Source: Cytobacillus praedii (GTDB taxonomy: Bacteria; Bacillota; Bacilli; Bacillales; Cytobacillaceae). From it: a DNA stretch of 64,000 bases. The stretch is from positions 62,001-126,000 of the forward strand of contig NZ_LMBX01000006.1 of the NCBI RefSeq assembly GCF_001439605.1, given 5' to 3'. Below the pieces are notes generated by a model. The model made no database searches. It worked only from the letters and a program-made list of their open reading frames with translations, and was not told the origin of the DNA. Below are positions 53,224-62,037 of the stretch, piece after piece (the stretch's first letter is position 1; every line of letters starts with the position of its first letter). The position numbers and the translations under genes are program-made.

Positions 53224-53243
53224 CTAGTTATCACCTCTTCCTA

Positions 53244-53277
53244 CATTTTAGACGAAGCTGCCATCATTATGGTTTGA
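53244..53277 (-). promoter_or_regulatory. Predicted ECF-sigma promoter of the sigma-PadR-SEDS operon
   Basis: On the minus strand, TCAAAC is followed by a 17-base spacer and CGTCTA. This resembles the sigma-M/X/V type (TGAAAC, 16-17 bases, CGTC), with one change in the -35. The start point would lie a few bases before the ribosome site of the sigma gene. A self-recognised promoter is inferred. Confidence 0.55.
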
Positions 53278-53472
53278 AAAAAACAATAACAGATTCATAT
53301 TTTGCAATGTATATTCTTAGTGGGTGATTCTTTTCTTTAAAACCTCCATAGATTATTAGGTTCCGTTACAAGGATGGTGCGAAATTGGGTTAATATACCA
53401 TTCTTTACACATTTTCTGTATAATAAAAGAATGAATATTCCGACATTAATAGAACAAATAGGATAGGAGTAT

Positions 53473-54299
53473 ATGATGATTTATGAAATTTATGGTGACA
53501 GAAAAAGCGATGTCACAATCTTAGCTATCCCAGCATTAGGGGAGCGGAAAGAGTTTTATTTACCGTTAGCCAAACAATTAAAGGATTATCGATGGATTGT
53601 TTGTGAATTGCCCGGACATAACGGCTATCAAACAAAGGATATTTCGATTAATTGCTATCTGGATAATTTAAAGGAGTTACTTGATACTTTAGAAGCTGCA
53701 AAAGTCCATTTAGTAGGCAATTCTATTGGAGCTACCATCATTCAGGCTTTTTATCAAAAATACTCGGATGTGGTCCATTCTCTATTTTTACTAGATGGCG
53801 GATATTACTTTTTAGGGGAGCGTCAAGGTACAGAAGAAAAAATGACTTTACAAAAAATCGAGAATTTTGAGGAAATAAAAGAGGCTGTTCATGAATTTAT
53901 ATATTCCATCGAAGGTTTAAGACAACAGAAGTACGAGCAATTTGAACAGTATTTTTTAGAGAATTACATAAAGGATGCTGGCTCTTATAGACATCATTGT
54001 GATATAGATTCCTATAATGCTTTAAGCAGAGAAGTAGATTCGATCGATTATTGTCTGAAGAAACAACCTGATATTCCTTTAATTTTACTGCTAGCTGAAA
54101 ATAACTTGGACGAGTATGCTAAAGAAAAAATAAAAGCGTTTCAAGGACGCCATCCATTAGCAAAGTGCAGCTCATTCAAAACGGGCATCACTATTTACCT
54201 TTAACCCATACTGAAGATATAAAAAATCACCTAAAAAGCTGCATCGAGCAGTACGAGGGAGAAGTTTTTGGTGGGAAAAGTGATGGTGAAGGAGAGTAA
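53473..54299 (+). pseudogene. Alpha/beta hydrolase with a one-base frameshift near the C-terminus
   Basis: The first frame (53473-54204) gives a 243-residue hydrolase with the nucleophile elbow GNSIG (82-86, Ser84), PALGERKEFYLPLAKQL and ELPGHNGY near the N-terminus. At about 54165 the coding moves by one base. The second frame continues VQLIQNGHHYLPLTHTEDIK (catalytic His expected in NGHHYLP) to a TAA at 54297. GCAAAGTG would be restored by one A. The intact length would be about 275 residues. Either a real mutation or an error in a short A run; if real, the enzyme lacks its catalytic His. Confidence 0.78.
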
Positions 54300-54304
54300 G
54301 TACT

Positions 54305-54700
54305 ATGGGAAAACCGAAAAAAATGACGTTACAAGGGATCGCAATAATCATACTGATGTTTTCAATAATAAGCTGCGGAGCTGTGTATTATTTTTACTTT
54401 TTTACACCTAAAAATTCACTTGAGCTATACCAAGCAATTTCATTTGCAAAAGATTTTGAAGAGGCACAGAAGCTTACCATAAAAGGGTATGAGGATCATT
54501 TTAAGAAAGAAGACTTTGATTATATAAATAAATTGGGCAGAAATGCTATTAGTGTAAGTCAATTTACTGCTTTTGAATATGATGAAAAAACTTATCTAGT
54601 TATGACAACACCAGGTACAGAAAAGTTAAAGATACTTGCGGTAGAAGAACTCCCCAAGGACATAAGAGAATATTTCAGAAAAATATCACCGAGAAACTAA
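54305..54700 (+). CDS. Membrane-anchored small protein
   Basis: A 131-residue protein with one N-terminal membrane helix (residues ~12-33; an ISCGAVYY segment that is not a classical lipobox in context), and an external charged domain (FAKDFEEAQKLTIKGYEDHF). GGAGAG sits 9 bases before the ATG, just at the end of the hydrolase reading frame. So it was probably co-transcribed with that gene. Not recognised as a named family. Confidence 0.72.
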   Translation: MGKPKKMTLQGIAIIILMFSIISCGAVYYFYFFTPKNSLELYQAISFAKDFEEAQKLTIKGYEDHFKKEDFDYINKLGRNAISVSQFTAFEYDEKTYLVMTTPGTEKLKILAVEELPKDIREYFRKISPRN

Positions 54701-54899
54701 CTTCCATCCTTTATTTGTACGGACTAACAAATTTCCTTTAGAACTGGAATGACGTTAGAAATACATTAGGTTAAAAGCAAAAACAATAAAGTTTATGCAT
54801 GACTCAATGATCTGACTGCAAAAATAGGAAGGTTTAAACTTGTGAGATAAATAAGTATATACTAAGGACTTTAGTATATTGCTGGGGTGGTCCAATTTG

Positions 54900-55466
54900 A
54901 TGTTTTCATATATAGATATTAGAAGCGGAAACGCAAAATGTGTTTTAGTAATTAATAAACAAGCGTATGAGTTTTATCCTACTTTTCATTCAGATGCTCT
55001 TGGAGATTTTGTTTCATATCTTGCATCCGTACATCCGTTATGTAAATTAAGCTGGAAAGAAGGTGCTTTTCATCAAGTAAAAGGAGGGATTACGTGGCAT
55101 ACTGGACCCATGCTGCTATGTTGGGAATTTAAGCGTGATTTTGACGAATTAGAAATTATAATTACAGAAACTCAAAATCCGATTGCAGACAGAAAAAAGA
55201 ATCCAAATTTGCCGAGAACAGTCCTAAAAACGAAATGTAACTTTAATGAGTTTATTTTATGTGTCGTAAAAGAGTTAGACCGAGTTATTAAACAGCGAGG
55301 AATCTTAGGATATCGTCAAGAGTGGCAAAATTACACATTTCCAGTAGATGGATTTTTAGCTTTGAAATATGCTTGTCTATATAACAAACCTTTCGAGATT
55401 ACAAAGAGTCAAAGTGGTACTTCAATTGATGAGGAGCTTCATTTACTGATTAAAAATATTGATTAA
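54900..55466 (+). CDS. Conserved hypothetical protein
   Basis: A 188-residue soluble protein, rich in aromatic residues, with no signal. The ATG at 54900 follows GGGGTGG by 9 bases; earlier in-frame TTG codons at 54879 and 54897 are less likely. Blocks FSYIDIRSGNAKCVLVINKQ and GILGYRQEWQNYTFPVDGFL are distinct but I cannot name a family. It reads like small antitoxin- or immunity-type Bacillus hypotheticals, with no partner seen. Function unknown. Confidence 0.68.
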   Translation: MFSYIDIRSGNAKCVLVINKQAYEFYPTFHSDALGDFVSYLASVHPLCKLSWKEGAFHQVKGGITWHTGPMLLCWEFKRDFDELEIIITETQNPIADRKKNPNLPRTVLKTKCNFNEFILCVVKELDRVIKQRGILGYRQEWQNYTFPVDGFLALKYACLYNKPFEITKSQSGTSIDEELHLLIKNID

Positions 55467-55558
55467 ATATAGATAACATCAAATTAGATTAATTTATCAA
55501 TCATTTTTACGGTAATACTAAGGATATATCTTTTTAAGCTAGGTAAGGAGTGACGAAA

Positions 55559-55882
55559 ATGCCTCGAAAGTCTGCACAATCTAACGAAGGCTCGGAAGGG
55601 GATACAGTTAGCCATTTGTCAAATAATCAACAAAATAAAGATGAAATTGGAAAGCTTTCTCATATGCTAGCAGCGGTGTTGGAATATTTATCAGATGAAG
55701 AAATAGAAGAGATTGATATCGACTATATCTTAGAAAAGACTGAAGGACTTAGAGAATGGTGGAATCTATATCAAGAGAAGAATAGGAAACTCATTGAGAA
55801 AGAAATTAAGGAATCTCTCAGTGATCTTCCTTTGGAAGAACTGCAAAGGATCCGTGAACAGATAAAGAATAAACAGGATTGA
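55559..55882 (+). CDS. Hypothetical acidic helical protein
   Basis: A 107-residue protein. The first 35 residues are polar and probably disordered, followed by helical acidic segments (LSDEEIEEIDIDYILEKTEG, then EKEIKESLSDLPLEELQRIR) with coiled-coil character. AAGGAG is 8 bases before the ATG at 55559. No family recognised. The following 265 bp up to 56147 contain no credible gene. Confidence 0.68.
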   Translation: MPRKSAQSNEGSEGDTVSHLSNNQQNKDEIGKLSHMLAAVLEYLSDEEIEEIDIDYILEKTEGLREWWNLYQEKNRKLIEKEIKESLSDLPLEELQRIREQIKNKQD

Positions 55883-56147
55883 ATGTACAGCCGTCAAACA
55901 CTGCAAAATACAATATTAAATGTTGAATGACTGAGGAAGTTAGAAAGAGATGAGATGCGGATGTTGCATTGGCAAGGAAATTTTTTGACAGCCCCTTTTT
56001 TCTAGTGGACGTATAAGGGATTATCAAAGTGACAATTGATCAATGGAGATGAAATGGAAGGCAATATTGGAAAAATCATAATAGTCCTGTGTTTATGAGG
56101 AACAATATATTGAAAAACAATCAAAAGGATAAAAAGCGAGGAGTTTT

Positions 56148-56882
56148 ATGAAAAAGTCTGCAATGTTTTTCCTATGTCTTCTTATATTTCTTCTTCCATC
56201 ACAAGCTCTTGCTCAACGTAAAATACCTATTTTAATCTATCATTCAATTGATGAATTTAAAGGGCAGGGTTCTAAGGAGTTATATGTAACACCGAAGAAT
56301 TTCGAGAATCAAATGATTTATTTAAGAGATCATGGCTACACATTATTAACTTTTGATCAATGGCAAGACATTAATAAAGTAAACAAACCCATTTTCATTA
56401 CTTTTGATGATGGATACAAAAATAATTTGAATGCATTTGGTATCTTCCAAAAACTAAAAAACGAACATTTTAAACCAACTGGAACTACTTTTATAATTTC
56501 TGACTTTATCGGTCGCTCCAACCGCTTATCGGAATCCGATTTAAAAATGATGGCTGATTCAGGGATTATCTCCATTCAGTCTCATACTGCTACACATCCT
56601 GATTTGACGAAGATAAAGGATTATGAATATGAACTGAAAGAGTCTAAAGATAAAATTCAAAAAATAACGGGAAAACCAGTTAATGCTCTTGCGTATCCAT
56701 ACGGAAATTTTAATAACAAGGTTGTAGAAGAAACGAAGAAATACTATATGTTTGGACTTACGACAACTCCTGAACTATTTTCTGAGACGGGCATAAAAGA
56801 CGAATTCTATCTTTTACCACGGATTTATATCAAGTACTCAACTACTCTTGATGACTTTGCAAAGATCGTTAAGGGAGAATGA
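56148..56882 (+). CDS. Secreted polysaccharide deacetylase
   Basis: A 244-residue protein with a cleavable signal peptide (ALA-Q near residue 22) and a NodB-type domain. Motif 1 is TFDDGY with the general-base Asp87 and metal-ligand Asp88; motif 2 SHTATH has His146 and His150; motif 3 is AYPYGNF. Short enough to be a single catalytic domain without a cell-wall anchor. It may deacetylate peptidoglycan, chitin oligomers or a capsule. GCGAGGAG precedes the ATG. A strong terminator follows. Confidence 0.9.
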   Translation: MKKSAMFFLCLLIFLLPSQALAQRKIPILIYHSIDEFKGQGSKELYVTPKNFENQMIYLRDHGYTLLTFDQWQDINKVNKPIFITFDDGYKNNLNAFGIFQKLKNEHFKPTGTTFIISDFIGRSNRLSESDLKMMADSGIISIQSHTATHPDLTKIKDYEYELKESKDKIQKITGKPVNALAYPYGNFNNKVVEETKKYYMFGLTTTPELFSETGIKDEFYLLPRIYIKYSTTLDDFAKIVKGE

Positions 56883-57234
56883 ATGCCGATTGTCTTTATC
56901 GCAGAAGTCGATGGAAATAGAAGAATTATTTGAAAAACCGATTCCATTTAACGAATCGGTTTTTTGTTTTTAAAAAGACTCTTTCCTTTTTTATAAAAAT
57001 GGATGAGGAAAAAAGTATTGAAGTGGATGAGGAAAAAATTATTAAAATTCATTATGATAGAAGAGTAAGTTACCGGACATTCACATTCACTAGATTAAAG
57101 AATTGGTTTCTCAAAGAACCCATTAACTTAAGAAGATGTGGGACTGGTTAATTCAGTTATTCATTTAAGGGATGTCACTAATGTAATCAGTAAGTACTTC
57201 GAAATTTTTAAACAAAATGTAGCGAGGGGTTTCT
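56883..57234. other. Gene-poor stretch with terminator and short tandem repeat
   Basis: 352 bp. It begins with the terminator at 56934-56970. It also contains two near-identical copies of a 24-bp unit at 57001-57048. A possible 50-codon reading frame from ATG 56999 to 57151 (MDEEKSIEVDEEKIIKIHY at the start) has no ribosome site. Probably a remnant. Confidence 0.55.
56934..56970 (+). terminator. Terminator after the deacetylase gene
   Basis: AAAACCGATTC pairs with GAATCGGTTTT, and TTGTTTTT follows. Confidence 0.9.
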
Positions 57235-57426
57235 ATGTACATTATTTTACTTATCATGCTTATTTCTGCATGTTTTGTTTTAATTCTTTGCGGCTACTTT
57301 CTTTCAATTATTAGGTTAAAGTTCGGGAAAAGTATTTTTCTTTTTATCCCCATTGTCATTGCAATATTTATGATTAATATTGTCATCGCTTTGGTTGAAT
57401 TATCTCATTCACCCAACTGGAGCTAA
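57235..57426 (+). CDS. Small two-helix membrane protein
   Basis: A 63-residue hydrophobic protein with two membrane helices (about 1-22 and 32-55) and a short polar tail. GAGGGG lies 6 bases before the ATG. The YfmQ-type gene begins 83 bp on, so they might be one transcript. No family recognised. Confidence 0.55.
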   Translation: MYIILLIMLISACFVLILCGYFLSIIRLKFGKSIFLFIPIVIAIFMINIVIALVELSHSPNWS

Positions 57427-57509
57427 AGTCCGAAAATTAAATAGAAGTTACCTTTATGTACCGATATTTAGAATTAAGCACCCAGAAATTACCCTAGGAG
57501 TTGATAGAT

Positions 57510-57953
57510 ATGACATGGACGGCTTTTATTATAATCATTCTTGGAATAACGTTGAAGATGTTAACGAGTCCTCCAAGTGCAGTTGTAAATTGGATTTTAA
57601 GTAAATTTGCACTTCATCCTACCCTTGATTCTGAAGAAGTGACTATAACATTTAATGGTAATTACTTGGAAGGGGAAGAAAAAATTAATTTTACAGACTT
57701 TTTTAATAAAGCTTCATTCTTAGAAAGGAACGATATTTTTCCAGGAGATGAAAAATTATTCCTGCACCCAGAAACGAATATTATTCCATTTATCATTCAT
57801 GTAAAGAAAAGTAAAAGAGATATGATTTTCTATGTCTATTGTGAGAATGATCAAATTTTTGTTGTTAAACAGTGGAAAAGAAAAGTTGCTTCTTATAATC
57901 TTAGATCTGATAATTTACAAGATTTCACTGCTTCTAATAGTATAAATGTGTAA
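57510..57953 (+). CDS. YfmQ-family protein
   Basis: A 147-residue protein with an N-terminal membrane helix and a soluble domain. It matches the YfmQ family by SPPSAVVNWILSKFALHP, SEEVTITFNGNYL and FNKASFLERNDIFPGD. The ATG at 57510 follows GGAG by 9 bases. Function in Bacillus is unknown. Terminator about 45 bp after the stop. Confidence 0.82.
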   Translation: MTWTAFIIIILGITLKMLTSPPSAVVNWILSKFALHPTLDSEEVTITFNGNYLEGEEKINFTDFFNKASFLERNDIFPGDEKLFLHPETNIIPFIIHVKKSKRDMIFYVYCENDQIFVVKQWKRKVASYNLRSDNLQDFTASNSINV

Positions 57954-57996
57954 TGATATAAGGTTAAACATTATTTAAGGGTCAATAAATTATATA

Positions 57997-58037
57997 AAAA
58001 AGTAATCCCATTTTTAATTTAAGGGGATTACTTTTTT
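57997..58037 (+). terminator. Terminator after the yfmQ-like gene
   Basis: AAAGTAATCCC and GGGATTACTTT form a strong stem, with A and T runs on the sides. Confidence 0.9.
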
Positions 58038-58175
58038 ATTTTCTATACTTAAATTTGCAGATTTGATATGTTCGAATTTAGGGGATTTTGGAAGAGATAT
58101 AACGGATGGTGAATCTTCAATAATCAAGGTTCACTTTTTTTGTTAAACAATTATAAAATATTTAACTAATTGATT

Positions 58176-58205
58176 ATATACCCCCGTTTTAGAATGGGGG
58201 TATAT
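58176..58205. repeat. Perfect 10-bp inverted repeat downstream of the MFS gene
   Basis: ATATACCCCC and GGGGGTATAT around a 10-base loop. It lies just after the MFS stop on the minus strand. There is no T run on either strand, so it is a stable hairpin more than a classical terminator. Confidence 0.6.
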
Positions 58206-58236
58206 GTGTTTGAGGTTTTAAAATTAACACATAGAA

Positions 58237-59430
58237 CTACTTCTTCTCAGTGGCAAAATAAAGAATGGCTGCTATTGGGAAAGCAATACCAATCCATAAT
58301 ACAGTACTCCATCCTCCCGCTGCGTATGCCCATCCCCCAATTGCAGATCCAATTGCACCACCTAAAAAGAAAATAGCCATAAATAGTCCATTCAGACGGC
58401 CACGGATTTCTGGACTCAATGAGAAAAGCGCGCGTTGTCCAAGCACAAGATTAGCTGATACTCCGGCATCCAATAGTAGCGATGAAACAACGAGAACCGC
58501 TATTCCGATCGGAGTGCTAGTTTGGACTATAAGCGGCAGCAAAAAAGAAATGATGACAGCAAGGAGTGCTATTCCTGTTGCGGGTCGAGTCATGCCGCGG
58601 TCTGCTATTCGACCTGCTATGGGTGCGGCTACTGCACCCGCAACTCCAACTAGTGCAAACAATGCAATGCCTTTCTGAGAAAAATGAAATGCAGGGCTAG
58701 ATAACAGCTGTGGAACTGTTGTCCAAAATAAGCTAAAGGACGCAAATACACATGCATGATAGGCAGCACGTCGGCGTAATATCGGGGTTGTTCGCAGCAA
58801 GTGCCACATGGACTTGAGTAATGCAGCATAGTTAGTATCCGTTGAAGGCTTTCTTGCAGGTAACAACTTCGAAAGTACGATAGCTAAAATAATAACAGCT
58901 GTGGCAGACAAACCAAATACGGCATGCCATCCAAAAAAGTCTGCTACCAAGCTAGACAAAGGACGAGAGAGCATAATGCCAAGTAACAAACCGCTCATGA
59001 CATTGCCGACAACACGACCGCGTGAAGAATCGGTTGCAAGAAATGACGCAAAAGGTACAAGTACTTGCGTAGCCACAGAACCTAAACCAATTACAAATGA
59101 AGCAATTAAGAACAGCAGAGCTTGCTTCGACACTGCAGTAATTGCAAGGGCAACTGCTGTGAAAAGTAAAGAAACGACTACCAGCTTGCGGTTTTCAACA
59201 ATATCTCCCATAGGAACAATAAATAGCAAGCCGACTACGTAACCAATCTGCGTGAACGTAACAATGAAGCCAGACCAGTTAGCTGAAAGCCCGATGGATG
59301 AGCTGATTACCTCGACCAAGGGTTGCGCATAGTAAAGATTAGCGACAATAATGCCGCATGCAGCAGCTAGAAGTATGGTATACCAGGCAGGTATGTTTTT
59401 TGTGTATGTTTGCTTTTTTAAATCAGTCAT
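58237..59430 (-). CDS. MFS efflux transporter under TetR control
   Basis: A 397-residue protein with twelve membrane helices. [15 protein letters not shown] in helix 1-loop, [20 protein letters not shown] (motif A-like) and [14 protein letters not shown] are seen. It resembles drug-type MFS of the YgaY/YtbD branch. AAGGAG before the ATG. It is divergent from a TetR gene, and three copies of one operator lie between them. Its base composition is a little higher in GC than its neighbours, which may hint at transfer. Substrate unknown. Confidence 0.9.
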   Translation of the reverse strand: MTDLKKQTYTKNIPAWYTILLAAACGIIVANLYYAQPLVEVISSSIGLSANWSGFIVTFTQIGYVVGLLFIVPMGDIVENRKLVVVSLLFTAVALAITAVSKQALLFLIASFVIGLGSVATQVLVPFASFLATDSSRGRVVGNVMSGLLLGIMLSRPLSSLVADFFGWHAVFGLSATAVIILAIVLSKLLPARKPSTDTNYAALLKSMWHLLRTTPILRRRAAYHACVFASFSLFWTTVPQLLSSPAFHFSQKGIALFALVGVAGAVAAPIAGRIADRGMTRPATGIALLAVIISFLLPLIVQTSTPIGIAVLVVSSLLLDAGVSANLVLGQRALFSLSPEIRGRLNGLFMAIFFLGGAIGSAIGGWAYAAGGWSTVLWIGIAFPIAAILYFATEKK

Positions 59431-59527
59431 TTAATACATCTCCTTATAAGAAATAAATTACTTTACACTGAAACTTCATTTTTTCAAGACAGGATTATTG
59501 GTCATACTAGCTTTTCTCCTTTTAAAT

Positions 59528-59541
59528 ACTGAACGTATAGT
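59528..59541. promoter_or_regulatory. TetR operator copy 1 (MFS/TetR intergenic)
   Basis: ACTGAACGTATAGT, of the form ACT-nn-ACGT-nn-AGT, a perfect palindrome in the constrained bases. First of three copies. Confidence 0.75.
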
Positions 59542-59567
59542 TTATTAAATGAATAACATTATAATAT

Positions 59568-59581
59568 ACTGAACGTATAGT
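59568..59581. promoter_or_regulatory. TetR operator copy 2
   Basis: Identical ACTGAACGTATAGT, 40 bp from copy 1 (about four helix turns). It is preceded by TAT as in copy 3. Confidence 0.75.
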
Positions 59582-59626
59582 TTTGTAAATAGGAATTTTC
59601 TTTTTATTTTTGTGTATAATTGGTAT

Positions 59627-59640
59627 ACTGAACGTATAGT
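59627..59640. promoter_or_regulatory. TetR operator copy 3
   Basis: Identical ACTGAACGTATAGT, 59 bp from copy 2, close to the TetR start and 8 bases after a TATAAT (59614-59619). Confidence 0.75.
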
Positions 59641-59654
59641 TTATAATTGAAAGA

Positions 59655-60248
59655 ATGGTGATGAGTAAGGTGAATGGCAAAAGAGGGAGGCCGCGTAATG
59701 TAGAAGCGCAAAAGTCGATCCTTTCCGCGTCCTATGAGCTATTGTTGGAGAATGGGTTTCAATTTGTCACTGTTGATAGAATTGCTGAACGTGCCCAAGT
59801 TAGCAAAGCCACGATTTATAAATGGTGGCCAAATAAGGCTGCTGTGGTAATGGATGGTTTCCTTTATGCTGCTTCTGAAAGATTGTCCGTACCTGATACG
59901 GGTTCTGCTTATAATGATATTCAAATTCATGCCACGAATTTAACTCGGTTCTTGACTAGTAAAGAGGGGACCATTATTAAGCAATTATTAGGAGAAGGAC
60001 AGTTTGATTCAGGATTGGCAGATGCTTATCGGGATCGATATTTCCGTCCTCGCAGACTTGAAGCAAGAAGTCTATTAGAAAAAGGGATTGATCGCGGGGA
60101 ATTGAAAAAAAATCTTAATATTGACATATGCATTGATTTAATTTACGGACCGATTTTCTATCGTTTGCTAGTAACTGGCCAAACGTTGGATGAACTATAT
60201 GTGCAACAATTAGTATTAAACGCTTTTGAAGGAATCCGTTCTAACTAA
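59655..60248 (+). CDS. TetR-family repressor of the MFS gene
   Basis: A 197-residue regulator. The helix-turn-helix (TVDRIAERAQVSKATIYKWW, then PNKAAVVMDGF) is of the TetR/AcrR type with a C-terminal helical domain (TetR_C_16-like, EGQFDSGLADAYRDRYF). The start is uncertain: ATG 59655, ATG 59661 or GTG 59670, the last with AGTAAGG upstream. Divergent from the MFS gene, with three operators between, so it controls both. Terminator follows. Confidence 0.88.
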   Translation: MVMSKVNGKRGRPRNVEAQKSILSASYELLLENGFQFVTVDRIAERAQVSKATIYKWWPNKAAVVMDGFLYAASERLSVPDTGSAYNDIQIHATNLTRFLTSKEGTIIKQLLGEGQFDSGLADAYRDRYFRPRRLEARSLLEKGIDRGELKKNLNIDICIDLIYGPIFYRLLVTGQTLDELYVQQLVLNAFEGIRSN

Positions 60249-60546
60249 GTGGTCTTAAGAAGGTGCTAATAGGTCTGTAATTTTCATCTAAGAGTGCGTT
60301 TCTATTTAAAACGAAGGTTGATTAAAAATCAAAATCCTGTGTTAATTGACAGGATTTTTTCTTGTTCAACAATCGGGCCATTTACTTAACAAAATAACAT
60401 TTATAAATAAAAATGGCGTTTTATGTTAATATTGGTATAGGTTCCCAAATGTTATAATTCAGCTATTGTAAGCAGGTTTGTATAAGAGCTTTATGATGTA
60501 TAATTCATATATAGAAGTGAGGAAAGATGAAAGTATGGGTGTATGA
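60249..60546. other. Non-coding stretch between TetR and the EcsB-like gene
   Basis: 298 bp holding the terminator at 60331-60362 and AT-rich sequence with no clear -35/-10 pair. AAATGTTATAATTC at about 60449 may include a -10. No other feature recognised. Confidence 0.5.
60331..60362 (+). terminator. Terminator after the TetR gene
   Basis: AAAATCCTGT pairs with ACAGGATTTT around GTTAATTG, and TTTCTT follows. Confidence 0.88.
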
Positions 60547-61740
60547 ATGGATATAAAAACATTATGGGGTTTAAGGATTCAAGAATTTTATCGGAAAATG
60601 TTCAGGTACTATTCAATAATCGGTGCGAATGTTGTTTATTTTTTTCTTGTCATTAGTAGTATCTTTATTTATTATTTTCATTTATTTCTTCAGTGGATAC
60701 CTCCTCAAATATCTGTTGAAATCATCTTATCCCTAATAGTAACCTTCATTTTAATGCAGACAAAAGTTCGTACATTTATTAAAAGGGCAGATATAATGTT
60801 TTTGTTGCCATTAGAATGGGCATTAAAGCCGTATTTTATTAAATCACTTGTATATAGTTTTATTATTGATGTTATTAAATTGCTAAGTATAATTACCATT
60901 TTATTATCTCTATTTTTACACACAACTAATATAAACCTTCCAATCTTCTTTTTAATCGTGGGAATTGTTTCTTATAACATTTTAATGAAGTGGATCGAAC
61001 AATGGTTAAAGAACCATGTCCAATTGGTGTTACACAGGCTATATTGGTTTTTTTCAATCTATTTTATGTGTTACTTTTTATTAAAAAATGACTGGATTTT
61101 TGAGATTGTTTTAATAAGTATAAATTTCGTCTATTTAATTTATTTTTTAGGAAAAAAAAGAAATTTGAATTGGCAGTGGCTAATAGATGAAGAAGAAAGT
61201 GCCTTATTAAGACACTTTAAATTTATTAATATTTTCATGGATGTTCCTAATCTTAAACGTTCTTTTCGGAAAAGACGTTTGCTCACTATGATTCTAAAGA
61301 TATGTATCCCATATAGTCAAAGAAGCACATTCGTATATTTGTACTCACACTTGTTTATCAGATACAATGATTACTTTTACCTTTATTTTAGACTAACTTT
61401 AATTGGCATATTTGTTAATTATTCTTTACCAGCAAGTGGCTGGATTTTTAATCTCCTCATTGTATTTATGACAGGATTTCAAGTAATTCCTCTACAACAT
61501 GAAATTAAACAAAGTGTATTTCTTTACCCTATTTCTATATCCCAGAAAAATGATTCTTTCTTAAAGTTTGTCTTGGTTATATTATATGTTCAATTATTTA
61601 TTCTTTATTTCTCTATGTTCATTCATACTTCTACTGCAAAAATATACTATCCTGCAATTGGAAGTTTATTCGTTTATGTATTCGTATATTTCTTTGTATC
61701 AAAGAAAGTCAATATCTCAGGAAGTGCATGTAAAGAATAG
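60547..61740 (+). CDS. EcsB-like ABC transporter membrane protein
   Basis: A 397-residue protein with about ten membrane helices. Family features are MFLLPLEWALKPYFIKSLVY, RHFKFINIFMDVPNLKRSFR and CIPYSQRSTFVYLYSHLFIR. EcsB is the permease of the EcsAB exporter, which affects secretion and quorum peptide processing in Bacillus. No ecsA (ATPase) or ecsC lies next to it, so it must use an ATPase encoded elsewhere or be silent. The ribosome site (GGGTG) is poor. Very high A+T. Confidence 0.82.
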   Translation: MDIKTLWGLRIQEFYRKMFRYYSIIGANVVYFFLVISSIFIYYFHLFLQWIPPQISVEIILSLIVTFILMQTKVRTFIKRADIMFLLPLEWALKPYFIKSLVYSFIIDVIKLLSIITILLSLFLHTTNINLPIFFLIVGIVSYNILMKWIEQWLKNHVQLVLHRLYWFFSIYFMCYFLLKNDWIFEIVLISINFVYLIYFLGKKRNLNWQWLIDEEESALLRHFKFINIFMDVPNLKRSFRKRRLLTMILKICIPYSQRSTFVYLYSHLFIRYNDYFYLYFRLTLIGIFVNYSLPASGWIFNLLIVFMTGFQVIPLQHEIKQSVFLYPISISQKNDSFLKFVLVILYVQLFILYFSMFIHTSTAKIYYPAIGSLFVYVFVYFFVSKKVNISGSACKE

Positions 61741-61781
61741 CGTGGTATTCTACTAACTGAGGCTTTAGTAAAATTACTGAG

Positions 61782-61846
61782 AAGGCATTTTTGCCTTATT
61801 CGCAATAAACGGACGCATTTCTGAAATAAGGAAAGCGTCTTTTTTC
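61782..61846 (+). terminator. Two successive hairpins after the EcsB-like gene
   Basis: AAGGCA pairs with TGCCTT around TTTT (61782-61797). A second hairpin, GACGC-TTTC with GAAA-GCGTC (61812-61839), ends in a T run and is the better terminator. Confidence 0.75.
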
Positions 61847-62037
61847 ATGAGGAGGGCCATATTGTGGAGCAGCAATGTCAACATATAAAGCTAACACAAG
61901 ATATTTTGGATACATTTACTTAAAAGTAAAGGTGCAGTTTGAACAGGGTATATAAGTGTTTAACAAATATAGTAAATTATGGTATTTTAATTTTGTAGAT
62001 TCATAAATAATTAAACTATCCTGGGAGAGTGGTATAA

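Noticed and set aside
57380..57604. 74-codon frame overlapping the small membrane protein and yfmQ
   Set aside because: No ribosome site, overlaps two better-supported genes.
58265..59242. Plus-strand frames of 137 and 113 codons opposite the MFS gene
   Set aside because: Antisense to a clear membrane transporter; rich in Pro, Arg and Thr as expected from the reverse of hydrophobic codons.
59655..60248. Genomic island covering the TetR and MFS genes
   Set aside because: The MFS gene looks somewhat richer in GC, but no integrase, tRNA target or flanking repeats are visible, so transfer is only a possibility.
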